The notes: generated by a model not told the origin, from the letters alone. DNA of 64,000 nt from Ruminococcus sp. (GCF_019423705.1 NZ_JAHZAX010000011.1:1-64000); one strand, 5' to 3'. Shown: positions 18,130-26,665, counted from the first letter of the stretch. Made by a program: numbers and translations.

Positions 18130-19374
18130 TTATATCTTGTCTTTGAACTGCTCCATAAACGCTTTGCAGACGACTGCTCCGCCCTCGCCGTTAGGGTGTC
18201 CGCCATAAAGCGCACCTGCCGGGTTCTCGGGTGTTGAAAGCTGCGCCGAAAAGTCAAAATACTCAGCGCCATAGGTCTCGGCGGTCTGCTTTTCGGTCTC
18301 GTTGAGAGCCGTTCTGACAGCCTCGTGCTCCTCGTCATAATCCTGTGGGGGAGCGTTGAAAAGTATTGTCTTGCAACCTGCCGCCTGTGTCTGCTCCAAA
18401 ATGGTGCTTATATAGCCGTTGACCTCGTCTGCGGTGTTTCCGCCGTCGCCGCCATATTCGCCCGACACGATATCATTTGTGCCGAATGCCACGATAACTG
18501 TGTCAGCGTTCAGCGCTCTGCCAAGCCAATTGCCCTCTTGTGCGCAGTCGCTTGCTCTCGCCCAACCAAGACCGCAGTTCCAAAAGCTGTAATCTGAACC
18601 CAACTCTTGCGCAATTCTTGCAGCCCAAAATTCATAAGCGCTTGCTTCCGTCGCACAACCCTGCGTGATAGAATCGCCGATAGCCGTTACCCTGCTCTTG
18701 ACGTCCCTTTTTGCGCCGATAAGAAGGGGCAAAGGCATATCATCGCAATAGCTGAAATCGCCGCCGTATTTTGATGATGAACAAGCCGTCAGACCCGACA
18801 TTTTGTTGCAAGGGATATCCTTGCCCGTCAGCGTCCATTCCCACACAAGATAGTGACCCTCTGGCACGTTCAGCGTAACAGGGTCGCTCCAATAGGTCTC
18901 CCCAGAAGCAACGGTCTTTGAACTTTCTCCGCCGAAAGTGACCTCAGTTCTTGAAGTTATCTCGTCCTCGGTGCTCGTTCCGCCGTCGCAGATATAAGCG
19001 GAAGCTATTTCATATTCGCCGCCCTCTTTACCTGCATAAGCCTGCTTGCCGTCGGCATTGTATGTGGAATCTATGGTGTTTGAAAAATAGAAAGCATACT
19101 CAAGTTCGCCGTATTCCTCAAGCGGAAAATACGCACGATATGTGACCTCGTCAGCTTTCTTTACAATGTAATTATTGCCCGTCGCAACGTATGTGTTGGA
19201 TACATAAGTATCAAAATTTTCGTCCGTGATCTTGCAGCTCTGAACTGTCGGCTGGACAGCGCTTTCGGCGGAAGAACTTTCGCTCTTAGCCGCCGAACTG
19301 CTGTCGCTGCCGCCGCAGGCTGACATTGAAGCAGTCAGCGCCGCAGCCACGAACAGCGATATTATCTTTTTCAT
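18130..19374 (-). CDS. SGNH/GDSL-family esterase lipoprotein
   Basis: A 414-residue exported protein with signal peptide MKKIISLFVAAALTASMSAC; the lipobox Cys is at residue 20, followed by a Ser-rich linker. Residues 50-220 are beta-rich, and the catalytic domain begins near 232 with AIGDSITQGCA. It continues with AFGTNDIVSG and the catalytic GGHPNGEGG near the end. The layout resembles the neighbouring CE2-like enzyme but with a lipid anchor. It probably de-esterifies plant polysaccharide or oligosaccharide at the cell surface; the substrate is inferred only. Confidence 0.8.
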   Translation of the reverse strand: MKKIISLFVAAALTASMSACGGSDSSSAAKSESSSAESAVQPTVQSCKITDENFDTYVSNTYVATGNNYIVKKADEVTYRAYFPLEEYGELEYAFYFSNTIDSTYNADGKQAYAGKEGGEYEIASAYICDGGTSTEDEITSRTEVTFGGESSKTVASGETYWSDPVTLNVPEGHYLVWEWTLTGKDIPCNKMSGLTACSSSKYGGDFSYCDDMPLPLLIGAKRDVKSRVTAIGDSITQGCATEASAYEFWAARIAQELGSDYSFWNCGLGWARASDCAQEGNWLGRALNADTVIVAFGTNDIVSGEYGGDGGNTADEVNGYISTILEQTQAAGCKTILFNAPPQDYDEEHEAVRTALNETEKQTAETYGAEYFDFSAQLSTPENPAGALYGGHPNGEGGAVVCKAFMEQFKDKI

Positions 19375-19419
19375 CTGTGATTTTCCTTGTCTGTCTCTGT
19401 GCTATATACTATTTTTGTA

Positions 19420-20028
19420 TTAGTCCATTGCAGCCTTGATAGCAGCCATAAGCTCGTCATATGTTTCATATGCAGGAAGCTCAGGATACTCAGCCTTAAT
19501 GCTGTCAGGGCTTTTGAAGAGGAAGCCTGCCTTGCTTGCCTGTATCATACCAAGGTCGTTGTGGCTGTCGCCGCTTGCGATAGTCTCAAAGCCGATAGAC
19601 TGCAAAGCCTTTACAGTTGTGAGCTTTGACTTTTCACATCTCATCTTGAAGCCTGTGATCTCGCCGCTCTCAGCAACTTCAAGAGTGTTGCAGAAGATAG
19701 TAGGATAACCAAGCTTCTTCATAAGAGGGCCTGCGAACTGTGAGAAAGTATCGCTGATGATTATTACCTGTGTGAAGCTTCTCAGCTCGTCAAGGAACTC
19801 CTTTGCGCCCGGCATTGGGTCGATAGTAGCGATAGTTTCCTGAATCTCCTTGAGGCCGAGACCGTGCTCTTTAAGGATATTCAGTCTGTACTTCATAAGC
19901 TTATCATAATCAGGCTCATCTCTTGTAGTTCTTTTAAGCTCAGGGATACCTGTTGCCTCAGCAAAAGCTATCCAAATTTCAGGAACGAGAACTCCTTCAA
20001 GGTCAAGACAAGTGATATACATACTCAT
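19420..20028 (-). CDS. thrH: HAD-family ThrH-like phosphoserine phosphatase/homoserine phosphotransferase
   Basis: A 202-residue haloacid-dehalogenase enzyme. Motif I is CLDLEGVLVPEIW; the nucleophile Asp is at residue 8, with Glu at the +2 position as in ThrH. Motif II is IIISDTF, and motif III/IV is ASGDSHNDLGM. ThrH of Pseudomonas moves phosphate from phosphoserine to homoserine and supports threonine synthesis. GGAGG lies ten bases before the ATG, and the promoter is at 20072-20100. It is 45 bp upstream of the lipoprotein esterase gene, with which it may share transcription. Confidence 0.88.
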   Translation of the reverse strand: MSMYITCLDLEGVLVPEIWIAFAEATGIPELKRTTRDEPDYDKLMKYRLNILKEHGLGLKEIQETIATIDPMPGAKEFLDELRSFTQVIIISDTFSQFAGPLMKKLGYPTIFCNTLEVAESGEITGFKMRCEKSKLTTVKALQSIGFETIASGDSHNDLGMIQASKAGFLFKSPDSIKAEYPELPAYETYDELMAAIKAAMD

Positions 20029-20071
20029 AATAGAAAAACCTCCAAAAATAATATTAATAATTTATATACCG

Positions 20072-20100
20072 ATTATAACACATTTTTCTCACAATTACAA
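20072..20100 (-). promoter_or_regulatory. Sigma-A promoter of thrH
   Basis: The minus strand reads TTGTAA, 17 bp, TATAAT, about 40 bases before the start codon. Confidence 0.7.
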
Positions 20101-20220
20101 TAGTATTATACATATTTTTAGCGGCTTATTATTTGACAGCCACAGGTGATTATGATATAATCATATACATAAAATCGTAACAATCATAAAATAACAGTTT
20201 GTTGATAAAGGTGCAAACAA

Positions 20221-20299
20221 GTGGGACGTCGAGGACGCCGTCCCCTACATATGTGCTTAAATACGCAATTTAATGTAGGGGCGACCTGTGGTCGCCCGT
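20221..20299. repeat. Two adjacent TGTAGGGG-family repeats
   Basis: The gap 20101-20364 has no gene. It contains GTGGGACGTCGAGGAC...CCCCTACA (20221-20249) and TGTAGGGGCGACC...GGTCGCCCG (20274-20299), pointing toward each other with their TACA ends inward. Confidence 0.75.
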
Positions 20300-20364
20300 T
20301 GGTTTGCAGTTTGTTGACAGTCTGTCATTATAATGTAAATATAATAATATAGAGGTAATCAAAA

Positions 20365-21396
20365 ATGGAACAAAATACAAAAAGTCTTATCAGACGGACT
20401 GCCAATGTCAATTCGCTGATGATAATAATTTTCTATGTGCTGGATATCCTGCTTATCCGTGTGGGCGGCTGGATAGTCGGCAAGGTGGCTGCTGATTCGA
20501 AATATCTTTACGATATCTCCGAGCTTGTGAGCTACTGCATACAGTATCTGATAGTCGTGCCTATCGTGCTGATAATTTTCAAACTTATCAGCGGCAACAA
20601 AGAGGGGCTGAAGATCTTAGCAAGCTTCCGCAAACCTGCTATGCCTACCAAATGGATAGCTCGGTGGATAGTCATTTCTATCGGACTTATCTATGCCGCA
20701 AATTACATCAACTCATTCTTCTTTGCTTTTGTACAGTCCGCTTCCGACACCGAACTCAACGGCGTGGACTTCACTTCCAGCGGAACCCTTCTCGGCGCTA
20801 TAACGAGCTTTCTTGCAATGTCTGTGCTTGCGCCGTTTTTTGAAGAGCTTATGTTCCGTGGAACATTGTACCGCAACACAGAAAAGGTGGGTCAATGGAC
20901 AGGCGTTGTGATGATCGGCTTGACATTCGGTCTTTGGCACGGCAGCTATCAGCAAATACTTTACGCCGCAGTTATGGGCGCTTGCGCCTGCTTCCTTGTG
21001 GCGAAAACGGGCTCTATCATACCTTCGCTGATACTGCACGTTTCGCTTAACACTATCGGTGCGGTGCAGAGCATTGCCCTTGGTCAGATAGACCTTGACG
21101 CTTTGCAGGACGCACTAACTAAGCAGGATATGGCGTACATCTCCGCCCATTCAACTCCCCTGCTCATTGTGATAACAATGGCGCTGCTTGTGTTTGCTCT
21201 GATGATAACAGGACTTGTGTTCTTTTTCCGTGAGATAAAATTCCACCGTGAAAGCTTCACCCTTATCAATTTCTGCCCAGATGTTCCGCAGGGCAAAAAG
21301 TTTCTTATCTACCTTACCTCGCCTGTTACGCTTCTCTGCTTTGCAGGACTTATCATCATCACCATAAGGGTGGCTTTGGGACTTGGTATCGTTTGA
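20365..21396 (+). CDS. CPBP-family intramembrane metalloprotease
   Basis: A 343-residue membrane protein with about eight hydrophobic segments. The CPBP (CAAX protease and bacteriocin-processing) signatures are EELMFRGTLYR near residue 161, FGLWHG near 190 and HVSLNTIG near 223, which supply the Glu-Glu, Arg and His residues of the active site. Family members process prenylated proteins or peptides, or confer bacteriocin self-immunity. No bacteriocin gene is adjacent. AGAGG lies about ten bases before the ATG. The function here is not defined. Confidence 0.9.
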   Translation: MEQNTKSLIRRTANVNSLMIIIFYVLDILLIRVGGWIVGKVAADSKYLYDISELVSYCIQYLIVVPIVLIIFKLISGNKEGLKILASFRKPAMPTKWIARWIVISIGLIYAANYINSFFFAFVQSASDTELNGVDFTSSGTLLGAITSFLAMSVLAPFFEELMFRGTLYRNTEKVGQWTGVVMIGLTFGLWHGSYQQILYAAVMGACACFLVAKTGSIIPSLILHVSLNTIGAVQSIALGQIDLDALQDALTKQDMAYISAHSTPLLIVITMALLVFALMITGLVFFFREIKFHRESFTLINFCPDVPQGKKFLIYLTSPVTLLCFAGLIIITIRVALGLGIV

Positions 21397-21427
21397 TAAA
21401 ACTTGACGATACATCATCAACAAACAA

Positions 21428-21455
21428 TGGGACGTCGAGGACGCCGTCCCCTACA
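21428..21455. repeat. TGTAGGGG-family repeat (GACGTC-core type)
   Basis: A near-exact copy of 20221-20249 and 11735-11762, placed 31 bp after the CPBP stop and before its terminator. Confidence 0.75.
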
Positions 21456-21483
21456 TACACTTTCCACAATTTCATACACAAAA

Positions 21484-21524
21484 ATATCCGACCAGCCATA
21501 AAAAGCCGATCGGATATTTTTTTA
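21484..21524 (+). terminator. Terminator of the CPBP gene
   Basis: ATATCCGA pairs with TCGGATAT around an 18-base loop, followed by TTTTTTATT on the plus strand. Confidence 0.75.
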
Positions 21525-21540
21525 TTGGTGATGAAAGAAG

Positions 21541-21586
21541 AAAGCAGGCCGCACGGATAAAGCGGTGATAGTGCGGCTTTGCTTTT
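21541..21586 (-). terminator. Terminator of the sugar-binding lipoprotein gene
   Basis: The minus strand has AAGCCGCAC and GTGCGGCCT arms with a T-rich tail, ending just after the gene at 21593. Confidence 0.75.
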
Positions 21587-21592
21587 GGTGAA

Positions 21593-23011
21593 TTAGCCCT
21601 TGTAGTTTGCGATCTTCTGATTGAGTTCCTTGATCTCGGAGTCAACAGTTGCGGAATACTTCTCACGAACCTGAGTCCAAGTAGACTGTCCGCCTTCCTC
21701 GTTTACGCTGGAGGCTTCGCCGTAAAGTGCGTCAACAAGGCATTGATTGCCGTCGAACTGCTTTCTGTCGCCCAAAGCTGAGGATACGCCGTAAGCATAG
21801 TCGAAGAGCATCAGATAATCGTCAGAAACAACGTCCATCTTTGTGTTGTACATCTCGTCTGTCCAGTTAGGATTGTTCTCCATAAACTTATCCTTGTTTG
21901 TCTGCTCGTACTTAGGATCAGTCTTGGAAGCTCTTACGCACTCGAACCAGCACTTAACAGCTTCTTTTCTTGTTGAGCCCTTTACCCACATAAACGCTGT
22001 CATATCAGATGTTGTGATCTTCTGCTGATTGTCGTCATACTGAGGGATAGGAACAACGCCCCAGTTCTCGCCCTCCTTTGGTGACTGGTTGCCAGTATAA
22101 GCCCACTCGCCCATTGCATAGAACAGGCAGTTCTGATTGAAGCAGTCTCTTGCAGAACCTACCCAGCCATTGAGCACAAGGCCGTCCTTCATAAGATTGT
22201 AAAGGAAGTCCTGTCCCTTTTCGATATCAGGATCGTTCAGATTGCTTGAGAACTCGTTCTTGTCAGCGTCATAATTTACAAGCTTCTTGCCTGTCTGCTG
22301 GATAACGTGTGCTCTAAAGAAGCCGTTTACACCGTAACGCTCTGTATCAGCAGGTGCGTTGCCAACATATGATGACATCATATCTTCCCAAGCGCTCCAA
22401 GTCCACTCGTTGTTTGCATAAAGCTCATATGGATCTTCAAGGCCTTCTGCGTCGATGATATCCTTATCATAGCAGAGCATTGCGGAAGCTGTATAACCAA
22501 GAGGTGCAACATAGTGCTTGCCGCCTAGCATAAACTGATCGGCTGTTTCCTTTGTTGCAGACCAAAGCGGATCGTCAAAGTTTACGATATCGTCAACAGG
22601 CTGGTACATATCCTTTACCACCTGTGATGGGAATGCGAGCCACTCGTATTTGAAGATATCAGGGATATCCTTATTAGCTGTTATAGCTGCTGCAAGGTTG
22701 TCAAATCTGTCCTCGTTAGAGGTCTGCTGGAATCTGATCTTGCCGCCCTTGCTCTCGAAAAGCTGAAGCTCTGTGCTCTTCTCAGGGTTGCCCTTTGTAG
22801 GGTTAAGGTCGCCCTCGCCGAGGTAAAGGATCTCTTTCTCAGCACCGTCCGGGATAGCCTCGATAGACTCAGTATCCGCTACCTTTACGTTTTCTGTTGC
22901 AGAGAAATCGTCCTCAGCCTTGCTTGATGAAGACGAAGTGCTTCCGCAGCCTGCGATGCCCAGAGCCATTGAGAGAGCCATTGCGCCTGCAATATACTTT
23001 TTGTAGTTCAT
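21593..23011 (-). CDS. ABC-type extracellular solute (sugar)-binding lipoprotein, orphan
   Basis: A 472-residue family-1 solute-binding protein. MNYKKYIAGAMALSMALG leads to lipobox IAGC (Cys at residue 22), then Ser-rich text. The mature part shows the two-lobe pattern with DIPDIFKYEWLAFPSQVV, a Trp-rich centre NNEWTWSAWEDM and MGEWAYTGNQSP. The ATG at 23011 has AGGAGG eight bases upstream; the longer frame has none. No permease or ATPase gene is adjacent, so it must share a distant transporter. It stands close to the GH130 phosphorylase, which suggests beta-mannoside or other oligosaccharide uptake; this is inference. Confidence 0.85.
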   Translation of the reverse strand: MNYKKYIAGAMALSMALGIAGCGSTSSSSSKAEDDFSATENVKVADTESIEAIPDGAEKEILYLGEGDLNPTKGNPEKSTELQLFESKGGKIRFQQTSNEDRFDNLAAAITANKDIPDIFKYEWLAFPSQVVKDMYQPVDDIVNFDDPLWSATKETADQFMLGGKHYVAPLGYTASAMLCYDKDIIDAEGLEDPYELYANNEWTWSAWEDMMSSYVGNAPADTERYGVNGFFRAHVIQQTGKKLVNYDADKNEFSSNLNDPDIEKGQDFLYNLMKDGLVLNGWVGSARDCFNQNCLFYAMGEWAYTGNQSPKEGENWGVVPIPQYDDNQQKITTSDMTAFMWVKGSTRKEAVKCWFECVRASKTDPKYEQTNKDKFMENNPNWTDEMYNTKMDVVSDDYLMLFDYAYGVSSALGDRKQFDGNQCLVDALYGEASSVNEEGGQSTWTQVREKYSATVDSEIKELNQKIANYKG

Positions 23012-23098
23012 ATGTATTTCCTCCTGATACAAAATTACAAAGCCATTCATTTTGTCGGAATGACTTAAAATTTTAGCATTAACTTTCGTCGATCACAT

Positions 23099-23159
23099 TG
23101 AAAACGTTCACATTTTCAAGTTCATTACCATTATACAACATATATGAAGCTGTTGTCAA
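23099..23159 (-). promoter_or_regulatory. Promoter and cre-like operator of the sugar-binding gene
   Basis: The minus strand reads TTGACA (23154-23159), 18 bp, TATAAT (23130-23135). The plus strand at 23099-23112 is TGAAAACGTTCACA, a full match to the cre consensus TGWAANCGNTNWCA. It lies about 12-25 bases after the start site, a position typical of repression by CcpA or another LacI-family protein. Confidence 0.7.
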
Positions 23160-23294
23160 CTAACACTTTAACACAATCTCATCACATTTTATTGTACACT
23201 TTGCACAATCATATTCAAAACACACGCAAAAAGGCGGCATTGGGCAGATTTATTATGTGATGTTCAAATATTAAATTATGAGATTTTTGCCGTC

Positions 23295-23429
23295 AAAAAG
23301 AAAAAGCTTCGCAGGGAAAGGCCTCTGCGAAGCTGAAATGATATTAGGACTATGCCGTAAGGGACAGGGTGACGCCCCTATGCGGCATTAAACTGATAAG
23401 GGGATAGTATCAATTTAGTATGTCTTTAT
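23295..23429 (-). ncRNA. Candidate small RNA, family not recognised
   Basis: The minus strand has a full-consensus promoter (23436-23464) and then about 135 bases ending in a strong intrinsic terminator: AGCTTCGCAG/CTGCGAAGCT at 23305-23334, then TTTTTCTTTTT. No plausible coding frame lies between them. The only short frame, 12 codons from ATGCCGCAT, has no ribosome site. A second hairpin, ATGCCG/CGGCAT with an inner AGGG/CCCT, occupies about 23353-23388. It does not resemble tRNA, SRP RNA, tmRNA or RNase P RNA. Confidence 0.65.
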
Positions 23430-23435
23430 GCGTTT

Positions 23436-23464
23436 ATTATAGCACATTCTAAGCCTAGTGTCAA
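23436..23464 (-). promoter_or_regulatory. Full-consensus sigma-A promoter of the candidate small RNA
   Basis: The minus strand reads TTGACA (23459-23464), exactly 17 bp, TATAAT (23436-23441). No minus-strand gene follows until 23011, beyond a terminator. Confidence 0.85.
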
Positions 23465-23524
23465 CATATGTGTTCATAATCTAACTCCAATTTGCTTATA
23501 ATCATAATTGGAGGATTTATAACT

Positions 23525-23758
23525 ATACTCGACCCTAAGATAGTAGGAAACGTTATACGGCATTTCCGTGAGAGCAAAGGGCTTTCGCAGGAAGTCGTAA
23601 GCGGCTTTGCCGATATTGGCAGGACGTACCTCAGCGCCATTGAACGTGGCGAACGCAAGCCCACTCTTGAAACTTTTTACAGGATAGCCGAAGCTATGCG
23701 CATTCGCCCCAGCGTTATTCTTGCGGAGATCGAAAAAAGATCAAAGCTGGATTTGTAA
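23525..23758 (+). CDS. Small XRE-family DNA-binding regulator, start codon uncertain
   Basis: A helix-turn-helix protein of about 77 residues. The XRE fold covers VIRHFRESKGLSQEVVSGFADIGRTYLSAIERGERKPTLETFYRIAEA, quoted by its ends VIRHFRESKG and YRIAEA. The frame is open from TTG 23492, but the probable promoter (TTCATA 23473-23478, 18 bp, TATAAT 23497-23502) would start RNA near 23509, after that TTG. GGAGG at 23510-23514 stands ten bases before an ATA codon at 23525. A rare AUA start is therefore the best fit; no ATG, GTG or other TTG occurs early in frame. It is divergent from the small RNA. Confidence 0.7.
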   Translation: MLDPKIVGNVIRHFRESKGLSQEVVSGFADIGRTYLSAIERGERKPTLETFYRIAEAMRIRPSVILAEIEKRSKLDL

Positions 23759-23931
23759 GAAAAATCAGCAGATACGCCCTTTGCGGCGTATTATTTGTGC
23801 AGTTCGTTAAAATTTTAAAATGTAATCGTTTGATGTTTTTGGCGGTACTTGTAATTCATTTCAGATTATAGTATACTTGTTTGTGTGGTTTTCACTACTA
23901 AAGTATAATATATCTTGAAAGGATCATCGGA

Positions 23932-25107
23932 ATGACTGAATTTGAAAGAAACAAAGCCAAGGTGATCGCTGATTATGAAGCGCTCATCAACAGAAAAAAC
24001 GTTGTATCCGAAAGCTACAACGGCATTTACGACAGATATGTGAACCCTGTTCTGACTGCGGCACACGCACCTGTTATCTGGAAATACGATATGAACCCCG
24101 AGACCAACCCACACTTTATGGAAAGGCTCGGCATAAACGCTGTTCTCAATTCGGGCGCTATCTATCTCAACGGCAAGTATTATCTTGTTGCAAGAGTTGA
24201 GGGCAACGACAGAAAGTCTTTCTTTGCGGTTGCAGAGAGCGACCGCCCTGTTGACGGCTTCCGTTTCTGGGACTTCCCTGTTCAGCTTCCCGATACAGAG
24301 CCCGAAGAGACTAACGTATATGATATGAGACTTACTCAGCACGAGGACGGCTGGATATACGGCGTTTTCTGTTCTGAGAGCAAGGACAAGACTTCAAACG
24401 ATCTTTCTGCCGCAACTGCGCAGGCAGGTATCGTTAGAACAAAGGACCTCAAGACCTGGGAAAGACTTCCTAACCTCAAGTCAAAGTCGCCACAGCAGAG
24501 AAATGTTGTGCTCCACCCAGAGTTCGTTGACGGCAAGTACGCATTCTACACACGTCCACAGGATGACTTTATCGAGACAGGTTCAGGCGGAGGAGTTTGC
24601 TTCGGTCTTTGCGAAGATATCACAAACCCTGTTATCTGCACAGACGAAGTGGTTATCTCGCCAAGACAGTATCACACTATCACAGAGGTAAAAAACGGCG
24701 CAGGCGCAGTTCCGATCAAGACCCCTAAGGGCTGGATACACATTGCTCACGGCGTAAGAAACACAGCCGCTGGCCTCAGATATGTAATTTATGTATTCGC
24801 AACAGCACTTGACGATCCTTCAAAGCTTATCGCTTCACCATCGGGACTGTTCATTGCACCGCACGGCAGCGAAAGAGTTGGCGACGTTTCAAACGTTGCG
24901 TTCACAAACGGCGCTATCGTTCGTGAAAACGGCGATGTTTACATTTACTACGCTTCATCTGACACAAGACTTCACGTTGCTTCAACAACGATCGACAAGC
25001 TTATGGATTACACATTCAACACACCTTCTGATCCGCTGCGTTCAGTTGACTGCGTAAAGCAGAGATGTGAGCTCATCAAGAAGAACCTTGAATTTCTCGG
25101 AAAGTAA
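23932..25107 (+). CDS. GH130 phosphorylase, 4-O-beta-D-mannosyl-D-glucose phosphorylase type
   Basis: Cytosolic inverting phosphorylase of 391 residues, the usual GH130 subfamily-1 length. It splits beta-1,4-mannosyl-glucose with phosphate to give mannose 1-phosphate and glucose, the last step of mannan and glucomannan breakdown. [19 protein letters not shown] and [17 protein letters not shown] are family hallmarks. Asp131 in YDMR coincides with the catalytic acid of the Bacteroides enzyme as I recall it. GAAAGGA lies ten bases before the ATG. Single gene with its own terminator. An epimerase partner is not present in the window. Confidence 0.9.
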   Translation: MTEFERNKAKVIADYEALINRKNVVSESYNGIYDRYVNPVLTAAHAPVIWKYDMNPETNPHFMERLGINAVLNSGAIYLNGKYYLVARVEGNDRKSFFAVAESDRPVDGFRFWDFPVQLPDTEPEETNVYDMRLTQHEDGWIYGVFCSESKDKTSNDLSAATAQAGIVRTKDLKTWERLPNLKSKSPQQRNVVLHPEFVDGKYAFYTRPQDDFIETGSGGGVCFGLCEDITNPVICTDEVVISPRQYHTITEVKNGAGAVPIKTPKGWIHIAHGVRNTAAGLRYVIYVFATALDDPSKLIASPSGLFIAPHGSERVGDVSNVAFTNGAIVRENGDVYIYYASSDTRLHVASTTIDKLMDYTFNTPSDPLRSVDCVKQRCELIKKNLEFLGK

Positions 25108-25134
25108 TTCTTTCTGAATACATACCATACAAAA

Positions 25135-25165
25135 AAAGAGACGGCATTTAGTCGTCTCTTTTTTA
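25135..25165 (+). terminator. Terminator of the GH130 gene
   Basis: AAAGAGACG pairs with CGTCTCTTT around a nine-base loop, followed by TTTTA, 28 bp after the stop. Confidence 0.85.
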
Positions 25166-25176
25166 TTGAGCAAAAA

Positions 25177-25320
25177 CGGGCGACAAATTGCCGCCCGAAC
25201 ATAATTATTCAAACAAGCGAACGAGAGTTCAAGCGACCAAAGGTTGCAACAAAGATATCATCGCCAGCGGCGATACCTTCATTCTTCATTCCTCACTCCT
25301 CATTCCTCACTTAAACGCCT
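25177..25320. repeat. Composite repeat: CGGGCGA hairpin plus ATTCCTCACTCC-tailed element
   Basis: CGGGCGACAAATTGCCGCCCG (written by its arms CGGGCG/CGCCCG) is at 25177-25198. From 25231 follow AAGCGACC, an ATCGCC/GGCGAT palindrome at 25260-25273 and tandem ATTCCTCACTCCTC units, ending TAAACGCC. The same order, inverted, is at 52711-52805. It reaches the nrdR stop codon. Confidence 0.65.
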
Positions 25321-25765
25321 ACTTATTAGAAAGCTCGGAAATAATTTTGATGAACGAGTCAACGTCATTGAAGTCCTTGTAAACGGACGCAAAACGAACG
25401 TATGCAACATGATCGAGCTTCTTCAAACCCTTGAGCACCATATCGCCGATCTCGCTTGTGGTTGTCTCGGTCTGCATTTTGTTTGCAAAGGTGTTCTCAA
25501 CATCGTCAACTAAGCCCTTGATATCCTCAACGCTGACAGGGCGCTTCTTGATAGCGTTCTGAATTCCCTTCATAAGCTTTTGCCTGTCGAATGGCTCGAA
25601 GGAACCGTCACGCTTGTAGACCATAAGCTGTGGCTTCTCGATCACCTCATAGGTGGTGAAACGCTTTCCGCACTTCGGGCATTCACGGCGTCTGCGCTTC
25701 TTGCCCTCGCTGGGACGTGAGTCTATTACTCGTGTATCTTCATAATTGCAAAAAGGACATCTCAT
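25319..25765 (-). CDS. nrdR: Ribonucleotide reductase transcriptional repressor NrdR
   Basis: A 148-residue regulator that senses ATP/dATP and represses ribonucleotide reductase genes. The N-terminal zinc ribbon has CPFC (residues 3-6) and CPKC (31-34). The ATP-cone follows from PQLMVYKRDGSFEPFDRQKL to about residue 135. The promoter at 25835-25863 is near consensus. No nrd genes are in the window. GAGTG precedes the start at a suitable distance. Confidence 0.96.
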   Translation of the reverse strand: MRCPFCNYEDTRVIDSRPSEGKKRRRRECPKCGKRFTTYEVIEKPQLMVYKRDGSFEPFDRQKLMKGIQNAIKKRPVSVEDIKGLVDDVENTFANKMQTETTTSEIGDMVLKGLKKLDHVAYVRFASVYKDFNDVDSFIKIISELSNK

Positions 25766-25834
25766 CGTTTATCTACACTCCTTATCAGAGACTTTTCAGC
25801 ATATGTTGTACTTTTATTGTACTTTTATTAATTA

Positions 25835-25863
25835 ATTATACCACAGCTTGTAGACAATTGCAA
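25835..25863 (-). promoter_or_regulatory. Sigma-A promoter of nrdR
   Basis: The minus strand reads TTGCAA, 17 bp, TATAAT, with a leader of about 60 bases. Confidence 0.7.
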
Positions 25864-25910
25864 GAGATTTAACAAAATTTTATACTTACAAACGCAATTC
25901 AGCGCAAAAA

Positions 25911-25966
25911 AACGGGCGATCTAAATTGTTGTGAACAATGTCGACAACAATTTTTCGCCCGTTCAA
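25911..25966. repeat. CGGGCGA-family hairpin with a long inner stem
   Basis: Outer arms AACGGGCGA/TCGCCCGTT and inner arms ATTGTTGT/ACAACAAT form a nested palindrome of 56 bp after pduL. It may double as the pduL terminator. Confidence 0.65.
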
Positions 25967-26022
25967 AAATCTCTTTTGCAGACTGCGACTTGCGCAGCCT
26001 ATGTATAAAGATATGTCAGATA

Positions 26023-26598
26023 TTACAGCTTAACGATCTCGCCATACTGCTCTCTGCCAGCGCCAACAGCATTTGACTCATCTGTGTCGATGTGCATAGC
26101 AAGAGCGAACTTGTCGCTTACTCTGATAACTGTGTCGCAAAGGATAGCAGTTCTTTCAGCGGACTCGATCTTTACAGCAACGATGTCCTTATCCTTTACG
26201 CCGAATGTTTCAGCGTCAGCAGGTGTCATATGAATGTGTCTCTTTGCAACGATAACGCCCTCGGAACATTCAACTTCACCGCAAGGGCCAACAAGCTTGC
26301 AAGCGCCTGAACCGGCTGTGTCGCCAGACTCTCTGATAGGAGCAGCAACGCCGATAGAACGTGCGTCGGTAGCTGAAAGCTCGATCTGATCTGCCTTTCT
26401 TACAGGGCCGAGAATGGAAACATTAGCAAGCTCTCTCTTAGGGCCTACAACTGTAACTCTCTCCTCGCAAGCAAACTGACCAGGCTGAGAAAGATCCTTC
26501 TTCTTTGTAAGAGTTGCGCCCTTGCCGAAGAGTATCTCAAGAGTTTCCTGTGTAACGTGAACGTGACGTGCAGATGTTTCAACTATAAATTTTGGCAT
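26023..26598 (-). CDS. pduL: Phosphate acyltransferase PduL
   Basis: Zinc-dependent phosphotransacylase of 191 residues, converting acyl-CoA and phosphate to acyl phosphate and CoA. Two beta-barrel halves are marked by SARHVHVTQETLEILFGKG (residues 9-27) and AKRHIHMTPADAE near residue 118; the histidines bind zinc. There is no N-terminal encapsulation peptide and no microcompartment gene nearby, so it probably serves as a housekeeping phosphotransacetylase in acetate formation. The promoter is at 26637-26665, with GAAAGGA before the ATG. Confidence 0.92.
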   Translation of the reverse strand: MPKFIVETSARHVHVTQETLEILFGKGATLTKKKDLSQPGQFACEERVTVVGPKRELANVSILGPVRKADQIELSATDARSIGVAAPIRESGDTAGSGACKLVGPCGEVECSEGVIVAKRHIHMTPADAETFGVKDKDIVAVKIESAERTAILCDTVIRVSDKFALAMHIDTDESNAVGAGREQYGEIVKL

Positions 26599-26636
26599 AA
26601 TAAAACATTCCTTTCAAATAAACTATCTACCCTTAT

Positions 26637-26665
26637 ATTTTACTACTATTTTCGCCTCAGGTCAA
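26637..26665 (-). promoter_or_regulatory. Sigma-A promoter of pduL
   Basis: The minus strand reads TTGACC, 17 bp, TAAAAT. Confidence 0.7.
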
